Source: Candidatus Zixiibacteriota bacterium
GTDB taxonomy: Bacteria; SM23-81
Direction of reading: 5' to 3'
DNA: 15,789 nt
Assembly (NCBI GenBank): GCA_030628225.1
Contig: DAOVRJ010000027.1
Span: forward strand, 1-15,789
In this document: piece after piece, positions 7,301-14,575 of the stretch
Layout of the letters: each line of letters opens with the position of its first letter
Numbering within the stretch: position 1 is the first letter of the stretch
Notes under the pieces: generated by a model
What the model saw: the letters and a program-made list of their open reading frames with translations, nothing else
Databases searched by the model: none
Told to the model about the DNA's origin: nothing
Program-made: the position numbers and the translations under genes

Positions 7301-7316
7301 TCGGTAGCCCACACCA

Positions 7317-8351
7317 TCAACAGATGCGCGGAAGCAGCTCTCCCGTCGGCAGATCGATGATCCTGCTGCCCCCTATCTTGGTCCTTAACACAGCCATGCC
7401 GGGGTGCTCGGCCACAACTTGACCGATGATGGTCGACTCCCTTCCCAGAGGATCCTTTCTCAGAATCGAGAGAACCTCCTGCTCTCTCCCCTTGGCCACA
7501 AAAAGGACCATCTTCCCCTCGTTGGCTATGTATAGGAAATCGAGACCTAATAGCTCACATGCTCCACGCACCTCATCTCGCACCGGGATCTGCTCCTCAT
7601 CCACCTGTATGCCCATCTGTCGGTCCAGGGCAATCTCAGCCAAGATGGTCCCCACCCCCCCACGCGTTGGATCCCGCATACATCGGACGCCCAGGCTGGG
7701 ATCCAGCACGCCCTGAACCAAGCTCACCAGAGAGGCACAATCGCTTCTTAGCTGGCTGGCAAAGCCAAAGCTCTCCCTCTGGGACAGTATGGAGATGCCG
7801 TGGTCGCCGATAGGTCCGCTAACCAGGATGGCATCTCCCATCTCGATCCTCCGGGGAGATATATCCAGATCCGCTGGCACCACCCCAACACCCGAGGTGT
7901 TCACAAATATACCGTCACCCTTGCCCTTTTGCACCACCTTGGTATCTCCACAGATCACCTCCACACCTACTTCGCCCGCCTCCCTGCTGGCCGAGTCTAA
8001 AATCCGCTCCAGCTTATCCAGGGAGAACCCCTCCTCAAGAATGAGCGCCAGGCTCAAATAAAGAGGCCTAGCGCCAACACAGAGCAGATCATTCACCGTG
8101 CCGGTGACAGCCAGTTTTCCGATATCCCCCCCCGGGAAGAAAAGTGGCTGAATCACATAGGAATCGGTGGTAAAAGCCAGCCGTACGCCGTCGACCTCGA
8201 AGAGGGCGCTATCCTCCAAACGGTGCAGGGTCGGATGGCCGAAATGTTTGAGGACAAGATCCTGGATTAGCTCGCGACTCAATCGGCCACCAGAACCATG
8301 AGCCATGGTAACCCGTTTCACTTTTGGAACGTTATTCTTTGAATCAGGCAC
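7317..8351 (-). CDS. hypE: HypE, [NiFe]-hydrogenase maturation: thiocarboxamide to thiocyanate dehydratase
   Basis: HypE carries the carbamoyl group on its C-terminal Cys and dehydrates it with ATP to the thiocyanate that supplies the CN ligands of the hydrogenase iron. The 344-residue product has the N-terminal MAHGSGGRLSRELI motif, EDSALFEVDG and FTTDSYVIQPLFFPGGDIG (the PurM/HypE ATP-binding region), VICGDTKVV, MRDPTRGGV and the essential C-terminal PRIC ending in Cys344. I chose a GTG start at 8351 because it has AAAGGAGGGG five bases upstream. The frame is open 41 codons further up but has no such site. The gene overlaps hypA by 34 nt and ends the operon. IS256 debris begins almost at its stop codon, and I see no terminator. 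Confidence 0.95.
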   Translation of the reverse strand: MPDSKNNVPKVKRVTMAHGSGGRLSRELIQDLVLKHFGHPTLHRLEDSALFEVDGVRLAFTTDSYVIQPLFFPGGDIGKLAVTGTVNDLLCVGARPLYLSLALILEEGFSLDKLERILDSASREAGEVGVEVICGDTKVVQKGKGDGIFVNTSGVGVVPADLDISPRRIEMGDAILVSGPIGDHGISILSQRESFGFASQLRSDCASLVSLVQGVLDPSLGVRCMRDPTRGGVGTILAEIALDRQMGIQVDEEQIPVRDEVRGACELLGLDFLYIANEGKMVLFVAKGREQEVLSILRKDPLGRESTIIGQVVAEHPGMAVLRTKIGGSRIIDLPTGELLPRIC

Positions 8352-8692
8352 TCTCGCCCCTCCTTTATATCCATCCCCGGCTGACCGCAATGTGGGCAGA
8401 CCAGGGTGGGAAGCAAAAAATGAGCCTCCGGTCCGGGACACGAAGGTGCCCCCTGGAAACCACATTTCGAACACCTGACCAGGGCGGGTCTATTGATGAT
8501 CTCCAGGGTGGCCCCCCGGGATATATCTTTGTGAGAGAAAACCTCCTCAACCCAGAACCTCACTTGCTCTTCGTTGAGCAAAGTTAGCTCCCCAATTACC
8601 ACCACCACCCGCTCGATCAGCTTGGCCTCATTCTCCCGGGCGGTGCGGAAAACCACTTGGGTTATCTGCTGGGCAATGGAGAACTCGTGCAT
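8318..8692 (-). CDS. hypA: HypA, nickel insertion metallochaperone for [NiFe]-hydrogenase
   Basis: A 124-residue HypA, slightly longer than the usual 113-120. It begins MHEFSIAQQI, where Met1, His2 and Glu3 belong to the nickel site. It has a structural zinc site formed by Cys74/Cys77 (CSKC) and Cys99/Cys102 (CPHC), with a 21-residue loop between the pairs. It delivers Ni(II) with HypB to the large-subunit precursor after the Fe(CN)2CO unit is in place. The ATG lies seven bases after the hypB stop, with a GAGGGT ribosome site, and its 3' end overlaps hypE. Confidence 0.96.
   Translation of the reverse strand: MHEFSIAQQITQVVFRTARENEAKLIERVVVVIGELTLLNEEQVRFWVEEVFSHKDISRGATLEIINRPALVRCSKCGFQGAPSCPGPEAHFLLPTLVCPHCGQPGMDIKEGRECLIQRITFQK
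8357..8366 (-). promoter_or_regulatory. Strong ribosome binding site setting the GTG start of hypE
   Basis: AAAGGAGGGG on the minus strand, five bases before the GTG at 8349-8351. It lies inside the hypA coding end and decides the start in favour of GTG over upstream ATG codons or the internal ATG of MAHGSGG. Confidence 0.75.
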
Positions 8693-8699
8693 AGTACCC

Positions 8700-9392
8700 T
8701 CATGCGCCGGATTTCATCCCCGTTGCCAGACCCAGGGCCTCAATCACCTCTGCCGTTCCCTGATCGGCAATCAAGCTCGTCTTGACCACTTTGATCCGCG
8801 GATCGATCCTGGCCATGTCGGCTTTTAACTTTTCGGGGTCCACTTTCATGGCCGCGGCCAGTTCCACCTTATTAATGGCCACAACATCGGCCTCTCTAAA
8901 GATATACGGATGCTTAACCACCATGTAAGGTCCCTCGGTGACGGAGATAACCACCAGCCTCTTCTGGGCTCCCAGAGGAAACTCGGCCGGGCAGATGAGA
9001 TTGCCCACATTCTCGGTGAACAGCAGATCAAGCTCCTCCAGGGGCAGGGTCTTCAGGGCCTTGCCCACTAGGTTGGCGTCCAGATGACACTCCTTTCCGG
9101 TGTTCACCTGCACCACACTGGCACCTTGCTGTTCGATCTTCTGGGCATCGATGGTGGTGGTCAGATCTCCGGCCACCACCCCCACATTTGCGGTTTTCCC
9201 CAAATGATTGGTCAGCCGTTCGATCATGGTGGTCTTTCCCGACCCGATGGAACCCATCACATCGATACCCATCACACCGTGCTTATCCAGTAGCCGACGG
9301 TTAACCTCGGCGATCTCCTCGTTCTTCCTGAGCAGATCCTCCTCTAACTCTATATCGAAGCTCTCTCCTTCCTGAAACTCTACGACCTTCAT
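8700..9392 (-). CDS. hypB: HypB, GTPase for nickel insertion into [NiFe]-hydrogenase
   Basis: A 230-residue SIMIBI-class GTPase acting with HypA. The P-loop GSIGSGKTT is at 47-55. The metal site at the dimer interface is Cys102-His103 (NTGKECHLDA) with Cys134 (ENVGNLICPAEF). It has neither the N-terminal Cys motif nor the His-rich stretch of enterobacterial HypB, so it is the short form typical of archaea and many anaerobes. The guanine-recognition motif, normally NKxD, reads NKVE at 174-177. I chose the ATG at 9392 because GAGGAGGG lies four bases upstream. The frame is open 39 codons further but overlaps hypD there. It starts 10 bases after the hypD stop. Confidence 0.95.
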   Translation of the reverse strand: MKVVEFQEGESFDIELEEDLLRKNEEIAEVNRRLLDKHGVMGIDVMGSIGSGKTTMIERLTNHLGKTANVGVVAGDLTTTIDAQKIEQQGASVVQVNTGKECHLDANLVGKALKTLPLEELDLLFTENVGNLICPAEFPLGAQKRLVVISVTEGPYMVVKHPYIFREADVVAINKVELAAAMKVDPEKLKADMARIDPRIKVVKTSLIADQGTAEVIEALGLATGMKSGA

Positions 9393-9396
9393 CTGT

Positions 9397-9404
9397 CCCT
9401 CCTC
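9397..9404 (-). promoter_or_regulatory. Ribosome binding site setting the ATG start of hypB
   Basis: GAGGAGGG on the minus strand, four bases before the ATG at 9390-9392, overlapping the hypD stop codon. It rules out the longer reading frame as the hypB start. Confidence 0.7.
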
Positions 9405-10503
9405 AGGCAGAATTTGAAAAACGTCCATATCTAAAATGTGCTGCACAGGTGCCCTCAGATGAGACCATGCAGGCTCCCACGGGATGCTCGGGCGTGCAGG
9501 ATCGGGCAAACAGGGAACAGTCCCGGGGCGTTTTCAGACCTCGCAGAATGAGACCACAGATACAGCCGGCATGTTCCACCGTTCGCTCCACCTGTGCGGT
9601 AATATTGGCCTCTGCGTCGTGATCCATATAACTACTTCTCATGACCAGCCCACTGTCGGGGATGTTCCCCAGACCTCGCCATGGCGACTCTTTAGGCTGG
9701 AAGACCTCCTCTACCAGTTCCCGGGCCCGGGGGTTGCCCTCATCGGGTACCACTCGTCGATACTGGTTCTGCACCCGGATGTGTTCCTGGACAATCTGGG
9801 TGATCAACATCAGCACTGACTGGAGGATGTCGGTGGGCTCGAAACCGGAGACCACACAGGCGATGCCGTGATCTCTGGCCAAAAATTCGTAGATCCCGCA
9901 GCCGGTGATGGCGCTTACATGCCCCGGGCAGATAAGACCATGAAGCCTCAGCTGATCGTCATCCACCAGAACCTTCAGGGCCGGGGGCAAAATCTTGTGT
10001 CCCACAAGAACGAAAAAGTTTTTCACTCCCTGCTCATGAGCATCCACGATGGCCGCGGCCACCGATGGGCTGGTGGTCTCAAAACCGATGCCCAGAAAAA
10101 CCACCTTTTTGTGCACATAGCTCTTGGCCAGCTCCAGGGCATCGGCTGGTGAATACACCATACGAACGTCGGCGCCCCGGCCCCTTTCCTCGATGAGAGA
10201 GGAGCTGGAGCCGGGAACCCGCAACATGTCTCCAAATGTGGCCAGAAGGACATCATCTTGGCGGCTGTATGCCACGGCTCGATCCAAATAGGCGTTGGGG
10301 GTGACGCAAACGGGGCATCCCGGGCCGGAGAGGAGGTTCACGTTGGGTGGCAGAAAATCCTTGATCCCATGTTGAAAAATGGCCATGGTGTGTGTTCCGC
10401 ACACCTCCATCAGGGCGATCTCTCGACGGCCAGCCACCCGGGCAATCTCCCTGGACAGATCCTGGCAGAACTCAGCGTTGCGATACTCATCCAGGTGCTT
10501 CAT
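9403..10503 (-). CDS. hypD: HypD, iron-sulfur scaffold for Fe(CN)2CO assembly
   Basis: HypD with HypC holds the iron on which CN and CO ligands are built. The 366-residue product has all family landmarks: EVCGTHT with Cys35, GPGCPVCVTP with Cys63 and Cys66, GFETT, PGHVS, and the C-terminal cysteine-rich stretch CTPEHPVGACMVSSEGTCAA that belongs to the [4Fe-4S] site. I chose the ATG at 10503, with GAGGGAGGTG seven bases upstream; a TTG two codons earlier is too close to that site. It overlaps the end of hypC by 17 nt, which suggests coupled translation of the two partners. Confidence 0.96.
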   Translation of the reverse strand: MKHLDEYRNAEFCQDLSREIARVAGRREIALMEVCGTHTMAIFQHGIKDFLPPNVNLLSGPGCPVCVTPNAYLDRAVAYSRQDDVLLATFGDMLRVPGSSSSLIEERGRGADVRMVYSPADALELAKSYVHKKVVFLGIGFETTSPSVAAAIVDAHEQGVKNFFVLVGHKILPPALKVLVDDDQLRLHGLICPGHVSAITGCGIYEFLARDHGIACVVSGFEPTDILQSVLMLITQIVQEHIRVQNQYRRVVPDEGNPRARELVEEVFQPKESPWRGLGNIPDSGLVMRSSYMDHDAEANITAQVERTVEHAGCICGLILRGLKTPRDCSLFARSCTPEHPVGACMVSSEGTCAAHFRYGRFSNSA

Positions 10504-10714
10504 GGGCAAGCACCTCCCTCAGCAGTGAGAGGGTCTCCTCGGCCTCATTCTGGTCCAACCTCTGCAGGGCAAAGCCGGCGTGAACGATGACGTAATCGCC
10601 CACCTTCACCTGGGAGAGTAAACGCAGATCTATCTCCCGGCTCATCCCGCCGATATCGGCGATCCCCCTCTGCCCTTTGATTTCTAATACTTTCATGGGA
10701 ACGCTTATGCACAT
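10487..10714 (-). CDS. hypC: HypC, small chaperone of Fe(CN)2CO assembly
   Basis: A 75-residue HypC/HupF-type chaperone. It starts MCISVPMKVLEI, where Cys2 is the essential iron-binding residue exposed after Met removal, and shows the family pattern VKVGDYVIVHAGFAL at 36-50. It binds HypD and carries the iron unit to the hydrogenase large-subunit precursor. The start overlaps the hypF stop as TAATG, and a GGGGAGGGG site lies about six bases upstream. Confidence 0.96.
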   Translation of the reverse strand: MCISVPMKVLEIKGQRGIADIGGMSREIDLRLLSQVKVGDYVIVHAGFALQRLDQNEAEETLSLLREVLAHEAPG

Positions 10715-12303
10715 TATGTCCCCTCCCCACTCTGATAACCGGCTATGGCCGCCTGGCCAAGGGCAACACCGCCGTCATTTGGCGGCACCTGTCGGTGCAG
10801 CAACGGTTCAAAACCATCCCGGCGCAACAGGTCCACCACCATCTCTGTGAGCAGTTTGTTCTGAAAAACGCCTCCGGAGAGAGCTACCCTTTCCAGGCCA
10901 TGAGACCCCCGGATATGCTGACAGCAAAGGCTCACCAGGTCAGCCACCGACCGGTGAAACCGGCGAGCGATCTCGGGCACGGAGACCTTCCGCCTGAGAT
11001 CCCCTAGAATCTCCCTTACCATAGGGCGGGGATCAACGTTCAGATAGTCTCCTTCCCGGGAGATGGACCAGGAATAACCGTTCACAGGCCCGGAGATCCT
11101 CTCCGCGGCCACCTGAAGCTTCACCGCCGCTTCTCCCTCAAAGGTGTTATGCTGACAGATGCCCAATAAGGATGCGACGGCATCGAAAAGGCGGCCCATG
11201 CTGGAGGCCAGGGGGGCGTTGTACCCCCGGGCCAACATCTGAAAAACGGTTTCCAGGGCATCGGCTTCCAGATGGTCAAATAGGGCTCGTTCCCACGATC
11301 CCAGCCGTGATCCATACATGGAGAACAGATAGCTCAGAGCCATCCGCCACGGCTCCCGGTTGGCAGCATCACTGCCCGGCAAAGGCATGTAGCGTAGCTG
11401 GCCCAGGCGTCGGAAACCCTCGTAATCTGCCACCATGAACTCCGCACCCCAGATGTGCCCATCGGTCCCGTACCCCAATCCATCGAAGACCACGCCGATG
11501 ACCGGCTCCCGCACGCCGTTCTCAGCCATGCAGGCAACCACATGGGCGTGGTGATGCTGAACCGCTACCATTTTAAGTTTTTTTTCATGATCTGCGCCCC
11601 GTTCCAGGGCATAGCGAGTGGACAGATAGCTCGGATGCAGGTCATGGGCTAAAATACCGGGGCGTATGCGAAAGAGATCTTCAAATCGCTCGATCATCTG
11701 AAGGTAAAATCGGTACGTCTCCATATTCTTCAAATCGCCGATATGCTGGCTATTAAAAGCGTAATTTCCCCGAGCCACACAGAAGGTGTTCTTCAGCTCA
11801 GCACCACAGGCCAGTACCGATGGAACCTCAAATGGTAGCTCCACCGGCATAGGGACATAGCCCCGGGCTCGTCGAAAGGGAACGGGCCTTTCATCGATGA
11901 ACCGAAAAATGGAGTCATCGCACCGATTGTGGATCTCCCGGTCGTGGAACAAAAAGGCATCGGCGATCCCGGACAGCTCCCTGCGGGCCAGTTCGTTGTC
12001 GCCGATCAGAGGTTGATCGCTCACGTTTGCGCTGGTGGCCACCATGGCCAATAGATCACTCTCCAATATCAAGTTGTGCACCGGAGCATATGGCAACATG
12101 ACACCCAGCGTGTTGTTTCCCGGCGCGACTTGGGCCGAGATGGGGTGCTCGTCCCGCTGCTCTAAGATGACGATGGGCCGCATGGGCGACGAGAGCAGTT
12201 CCTCCTCGGCGGAGCAAAGGTGACAGTATGAGCGTACCCGATCCAGGCTCAGGGACATGATGGCCAGAGGTTTGGCCGACCGGCCCTTTCTGCGGCGGAG
12301 CCT
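10714..12303 (-). CDS. HypF C-terminal fragment: rest of YrdC-like domain and Kae1-like carbamoyltransferase domain
   Basis: The frame after the stop holds 529 codons plus the natural TAA. From the first internal Met (12258) it contains TSANVSDQPLIGD of the YrdC-like domain. The Kae1-like transferase domain follows, with the metal-binding HHHAH (235-239 from that Met), VVFDGLGYGTDGHIWGAEF, LSGGVFQNKLLTE and PPNDGGVALGQA. The Met at 12258 has no ribosome site (the bases before it are CTCTGGCCATC). Independent translation is therefore doubtful, and the piece is probably expressed only if the stop is read through or absent in the living cell. Its end overlaps the hypC start as TAATG. Confidence 0.75.
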   Translation of the reverse strand, partial: RLRRRKGRSAKPLAIMSLSLDRVRSYCHLCSAEEELLSSPMRPIVILEQRDEHPISAQVAPGNNTLGVMLPYAPVHNLILESDLLAMVATSANVSDQPLIGDNELARRELSGIADAFLFHDREIHNRCDDSIFRFIDERPVPFRRARGYVPMPVELPFEVPSVLACGAELKNTFCVARGNYAFNSQHIGDLKNMETYRFYLQMIERFEDLFRIRPGILAHDLHPSYLSTRYALERGADHEKKLKMVAVQHHHAHVVACMAENGVREPVIGVVFDGLGYGTDGHIWGAEFMVADYEGFRRLGQLRYMPLPGSDAANREPWRMALSYLFSMYGSRLGSWERALFDHLEADALETVFQMLARGYNAPLASSMGRLFDAVASLLGICQHNTFEGEAAVKLQVAAERISGPVNGYSWSISREGDYLNVDPRPMVREILGDLRRKVSVPEIARRFHRSVADLVSLCCQHIRGSHGLERVALSGGVFQNKLLTEMVVDLLRRDGFEPLLHRQVPPNDGGVALGQAAIAGYQSGEGT

Positions 12304-13101
12304 TTACACGGCCCGATCATCCGTGGCATCGCAACACAGATGGAAACCGCCAATGCCCTTAACGGCCACGATGTGGCCCATCTTTAGTCGTCGAACCGCC
12401 TCCCTCAAGGCCTCCTCTCCCTCCGCTTTGTTTCCCCGCATGTCGCGGAAGAACAGGTGCGGACCACAACGGCGACAGGCATTGGGCTGGGCATGATATC
12501 GGCGGTGGTCGATGTCCTCATATTCCTTCTGGCACGGAGGACACATGGTGAAGCTCCGCATGGTGGTCAGGGGACGATCGTAGGGCATTTTGGAGATGAT
12601 TGTAAAGCGTGGTCCGCAGTCAGTGCAATTGATGAAGGGATATCTATAGCGCCGATCATGGGGATCCAGCAATTCCTCCTGGCAATGGTCACACATGCAG
12701 ATATCCGGGGGCACCAGGACAAACTCATCGTTCACCTGTCTGCTCTTCTCAACGGAAAAGGCTCTCAATCCCTGGGGCGACCTTCTTTCGATTCGCTTAT
12801 CCACCACGTGCGCCATTGGCGGGGCTTCGGCAGAAACCCGGCTGTAGAATTCATCCACCCGCCCCCTGTCCCCCTCTATCTCAACTATCACTCCCCCGGA
12901 GAAATTGCACACCGAGCCGGCCAGCTCGCACTCTCGAGCCAGGCGGTGAACGAAGGGACGAAAACCGACACCCTGTACCATACCGCTGAGGGTGATCACC
13001 GCACCGACAGGAGAGCCCGGACCCTTCTTTTGACCATGGGCAGGTCGGAAAAGGCCACCAGCAGCTTGATTCCCAGCCCGAACTCCAGACCGCGACTTCA
13101 T
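12304..13101 (-). CDS. HypF N-terminal fragment: acylphosphatase, zinc fingers and start of YrdC-like domain
   Basis: This is what would be made if TAA at 12304-12306 terminates: 265 residues. An unusual Gly/Arg-rich N-terminal extension comes first. It is followed by the acylphosphatase-like domain (GMVQGVGFRPF, with the catalytic-type Arg48). Next come two zinc fingers of the form C-x2-C-x18-C-x2-C (CDHC with CTDC; CPPC with CRRC). The YrdC-like domain opens with GHIVAVKGIGGFHLCCDATD and is cut a few residues later. Alone it lacks the carbamoyl-AMP and transfer sites, so it should not support maturation. Confidence 0.8.
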   Translation of the reverse strand: MKSRSGVRAGNQAAGGLFRPAHGQKKGPGSPVGAVITLSGMVQGVGFRPFVHRLARECELAGSVCNFSGGVIVEIEGDRGRVDEFYSRVSAEAPPMAHVVDKRIERRSPQGLRAFSVEKSRQVNDEFVLVPPDICMCDHCQEELLDPHDRRYRYPFINCTDCGPRFTIISKMPYDRPLTTMRSFTMCPPCQKEYEDIDHRRYHAQPNACRRCGPHLFFRDMRGNKAEGEEALREAVRRLKMGHIVAVKGIGGFHLCCDATDDRAV

Positions 13102-13136
13102 AACACCTCTCCAAATGATTCCACAGAACACCGCTT

Positions 13137-14027
13137 TTAACTGGGTGAGGATGATCTCGCTCGTTCCAGAAACTCCTTTGAACCTATTCGATTCAGGGAA
13201 AAACCCAGCTCCTCCGCGGGGATATCCATGGCCAGCCCCAGCAGCTGGGGGTAATACACAACCGGCAGATCGTATTCCACCTGGAAGGTCATTCCGATCT
13301 TCTTCTGCATCGTCTCCAACATCACATTGCAGGTCCCGCACTGGAGCACAAGAGCATCGGCTCCGGCCTCTTTAGCCGCGTCCAGGGTCACTTTAGAGAT
13401 CTTCATGGCCGTATCCTGATCGATGCCCAGCAGGCTGCCACCACAGCACCATGTTCGATTCGAGTGGTACAGGGCGCGGGCTCCGGTAATTTCGATGAGC
13501 TCTTCCAAGCTTGTGGGACTTTCCGGATCCTCAATACGACCATGAACTTCCGCTGGCTTCAAGTAATGGCAACCGTAAAAGGGGGCCAACGCCAGGCCGG
13601 AAAGGGGATGGCGAATGTGCTTGCGGAGCCGATCCAGACCGACATCTTCGTATAGCAGCCGATCGAAATGCCTGACCTTCGTCTGGCCCGAATAGCGCCT
13701 TCCCACGGTTCGAAGATCGGAATTGATCCGAGCCAGAAAATGGGGGTCCTTCTCAAAAGCGTGATTGGCCTCTCCAAGACTGACCCCACAGGCACTGCAC
13801 AGAACGACGACGTCTAGGCCAGCCATCTCGGCCAGGCTCAAATTACCAGCGGCCAGCAACAGGGCCGAGTATTTATTCACCGACTGAATGGGAAAACCGC
13901 AGCAGAAGAAATCCTCGATGTCTACCAGGGAAATTCCCAGCTGATGGGCCACGCGCCGGGCCGAGATCTCGTAGTTCATGGCCCGCACCGGCACGGTGCA
14001 GCCAAGAAATATCGCGTATGCCAACAA
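13137..14027 (-). CDS. hdrB: HdrB, heterodisulfide reductase subunit B with two CCG domains
   Basis: HdrB carries the non-cubane [4Fe-4S] clusters that reduce the disulfide-type acceptor in Hdr complexes. The 296-residue product has both complete CCG motifs: Cys10 (FLGCTVP), Cys42-Cys43 (FFCCGFP) and Cys77/Cys80 (CSAC); then Cys153 (YGCHYLKP), Cys194-Cys195 (WCCGGS) and Cys230/Cys233 (CGTC). I prefer a TTG start at 14027 because GGGGAGGG lies five bases upstream and the protein then begins close to the FLGC motif, as in other HdrB. A TTG at 14054, overlapping the hdrC stop, would add nine residues. In a bacterium the acceptor need not be CoM-S-S-CoB and is unknown. Confidence 0.93.
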   Translation of the reverse strand: MLAYAIFLGCTVPVRAMNYEISARRVAHQLGISLVDIEDFFCCGFPIQSVNKYSALLLAAGNLSLAEMAGLDVVVLCSACGVSLGEANHAFEKDPHFLARINSDLRTVGRRYSGQTKVRHFDRLLYEDVGLDRLRKHIRHPLSGLALAPFYGCHYLKPAEVHGRIEDPESPTSLEELIEITGARALYHSNRTWCCGGSLLGIDQDTAMKISKVTLDAAKEAGADALVLQCGTCNVMLETMQKKIGMTFQVEYDLPVVYYPQLLGLAMDIPAEELGFSLNRIGSKEFLERARSSSPS

Positions 14028-14032
14028 CTGAT

Positions 14033-14040
14033 CCCTCCCC
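14033..14040 (-). promoter_or_regulatory. Ribosome binding site supporting the TTG start of hdrB
   Basis: GGGGAGGG on the minus strand, five bases before TTG at 14025-14027. It lies inside the longer frame that begins at 14054, so it favours the shorter HdrB. A second TTG follows at once (14022-14024) and could also be used. Confidence 0.55.
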
Positions 14041-14050
14041 ACAGGGAACC

Positions 14051-14575
14051 TCAATCCCCTTTGCCCTCCTTATCATCAGACAAAAAACCGCTTTTTTCCA
14101 GAAGGACGCGCACCTGGGAGGCATCCTGACGAAGTGGAGGGAGGTTAAAGCGACAACGCTTTTTGTTCTCCAAATCTCCGATTTCCATGAGCCGCCCAGC
14201 CTTGCTTAAAATCTTCATCTGCACCGAGAAAAACGGGTGAATGTGTCCTTCACGAACGGCGATATTTCTGAGGGCGATCATCAAATCGGCGATTTTCACT
14301 CCCTGAGGACAACGCTCCTGACAGGTGTAACAACTGGCGCACAGCCAGACGAAATCGTCGGTAAGAACCTGTTGCCTCATGCCCAGCAGGACCATATGGA
14401 CGATCCGCCGGGGGTTGAACCGTTCGTTCACCTGGCGAACCGGGCAGCTCGCCGAACATGTGCCGCAATCGAAGCAGCGGACGATCATCTCTCCACCACG
14501 CTCCCTGGCCACCTGAAATTTAAAGGTGGAATCCAGGCTGTCAATAGCGATCTTCTTCCTGTGTCGCTGGCTCAA
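14051..14575 (-). CDS. hdrC: HdrC, heterodisulfide reductase iron-sulfur subunit C
   Basis: A 174-residue ferredoxin-like subunit with two [4Fe-4S] motifs: Cys34, 37, 40, 44 (CFDCGTCSASCP) and Cys79, 82, 85, 89 (CASCYTCQERCP). It passes electrons from HdrA to HdrB in the cytoplasmic Hdr complex. It has no membrane helix, so it is the soluble HdrC and not the DsrM/HdrE-linked type. The start is TTG at 14575, overlapping the protease stop as TTGA, with GAGGAGG about five bases upstream. The end is next to hdrB in the usual C-B order. Confidence 0.94.
   Translation of the reverse strand: MSQRHRKKIAIDSLDSTFKFQVARERGGEMIVRCFDCGTCSASCPVRQVNERFNPRRIVHMVLLGMRQQVLTDDFVWLCASCYTCQERCPQGVKIADLMIALRNIAVREGHIHPFFSVQMKILSKAGRLMEIGDLENKKRCRFNLPPLRQDASQVRVLLEKSGFLSDDKEGKGD

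Larger units (their letters stand above)
6401..7316. other. Intergenic scar of decayed insertion sequences between the two operons
   Basis: This 916-base stretch holds no intact gene. From left to right it contains the leader of mrpE, an inverted repeat, the end of an IS1595-like transposase, about 240 bases (6685-6930) in which I recognise nothing, and the front part of an IS256-like transposase reaching close to the hypE stop. Both transposase pieces read on the plus strand, against both operons. I found no complete terminal inverted repeats or target duplications by eye. A minus-strand open frame at 6550-6978 is antisense to both remnants and looks spurious. Confidence 0.75.
10714..13101 (-). 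pseudogene. hypF: hypF interrupted by one in-frame TAA (carbamoyltransferase HypF)
   Basis: HypF takes carbamoyl phosphate and ATP and transfers the carbamoyl group to HypE, the first step of cyanide-ligand synthesis. The full frame would encode 795 residues, a normal HypF with an N-terminal extension of about 35. Codon 266 (12304-12306) is TAA. Reading on in the same frame continues the protein exactly: DATDDRAV, stop, RLRRRKGRSAKPLAIM, where E. coli HypF has an ordinary residue. No other stop or frameshift is visible. Start: ATG at 13101 with GGAGAGG upstream, 35 bases after the hdrB stop. The cause may be a recent mutation, a sequencing error or readthrough. The two reading-frame parts are listed separately. 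Confidence 0.85.

Noticed and set aside
8352-8474. Longer HypE starting at 8474
   Set aside because: The extra 41 codons overlap hypA in another frame, do not resemble HypE, and the GTG at 8351 has a near-ideal ribosome site.
12304-12306. Recoding of the hypF TAA as an amino acid
   Set aside because: Selenocysteine uses TGA and pyrrolysine TAG. Several genes here, such as hdrB, mvhD and mrpC, end naturally in TAA, so a reassigned TAA code is not supported.
12457-13140. Plus-strand open frame of 227 codons across from hypF
   Set aside because: It is antisense to clear HypF zinc-finger and acylphosphatase domains. Long antisense frames are expected in GC-rich genes, and it shows no family motif.
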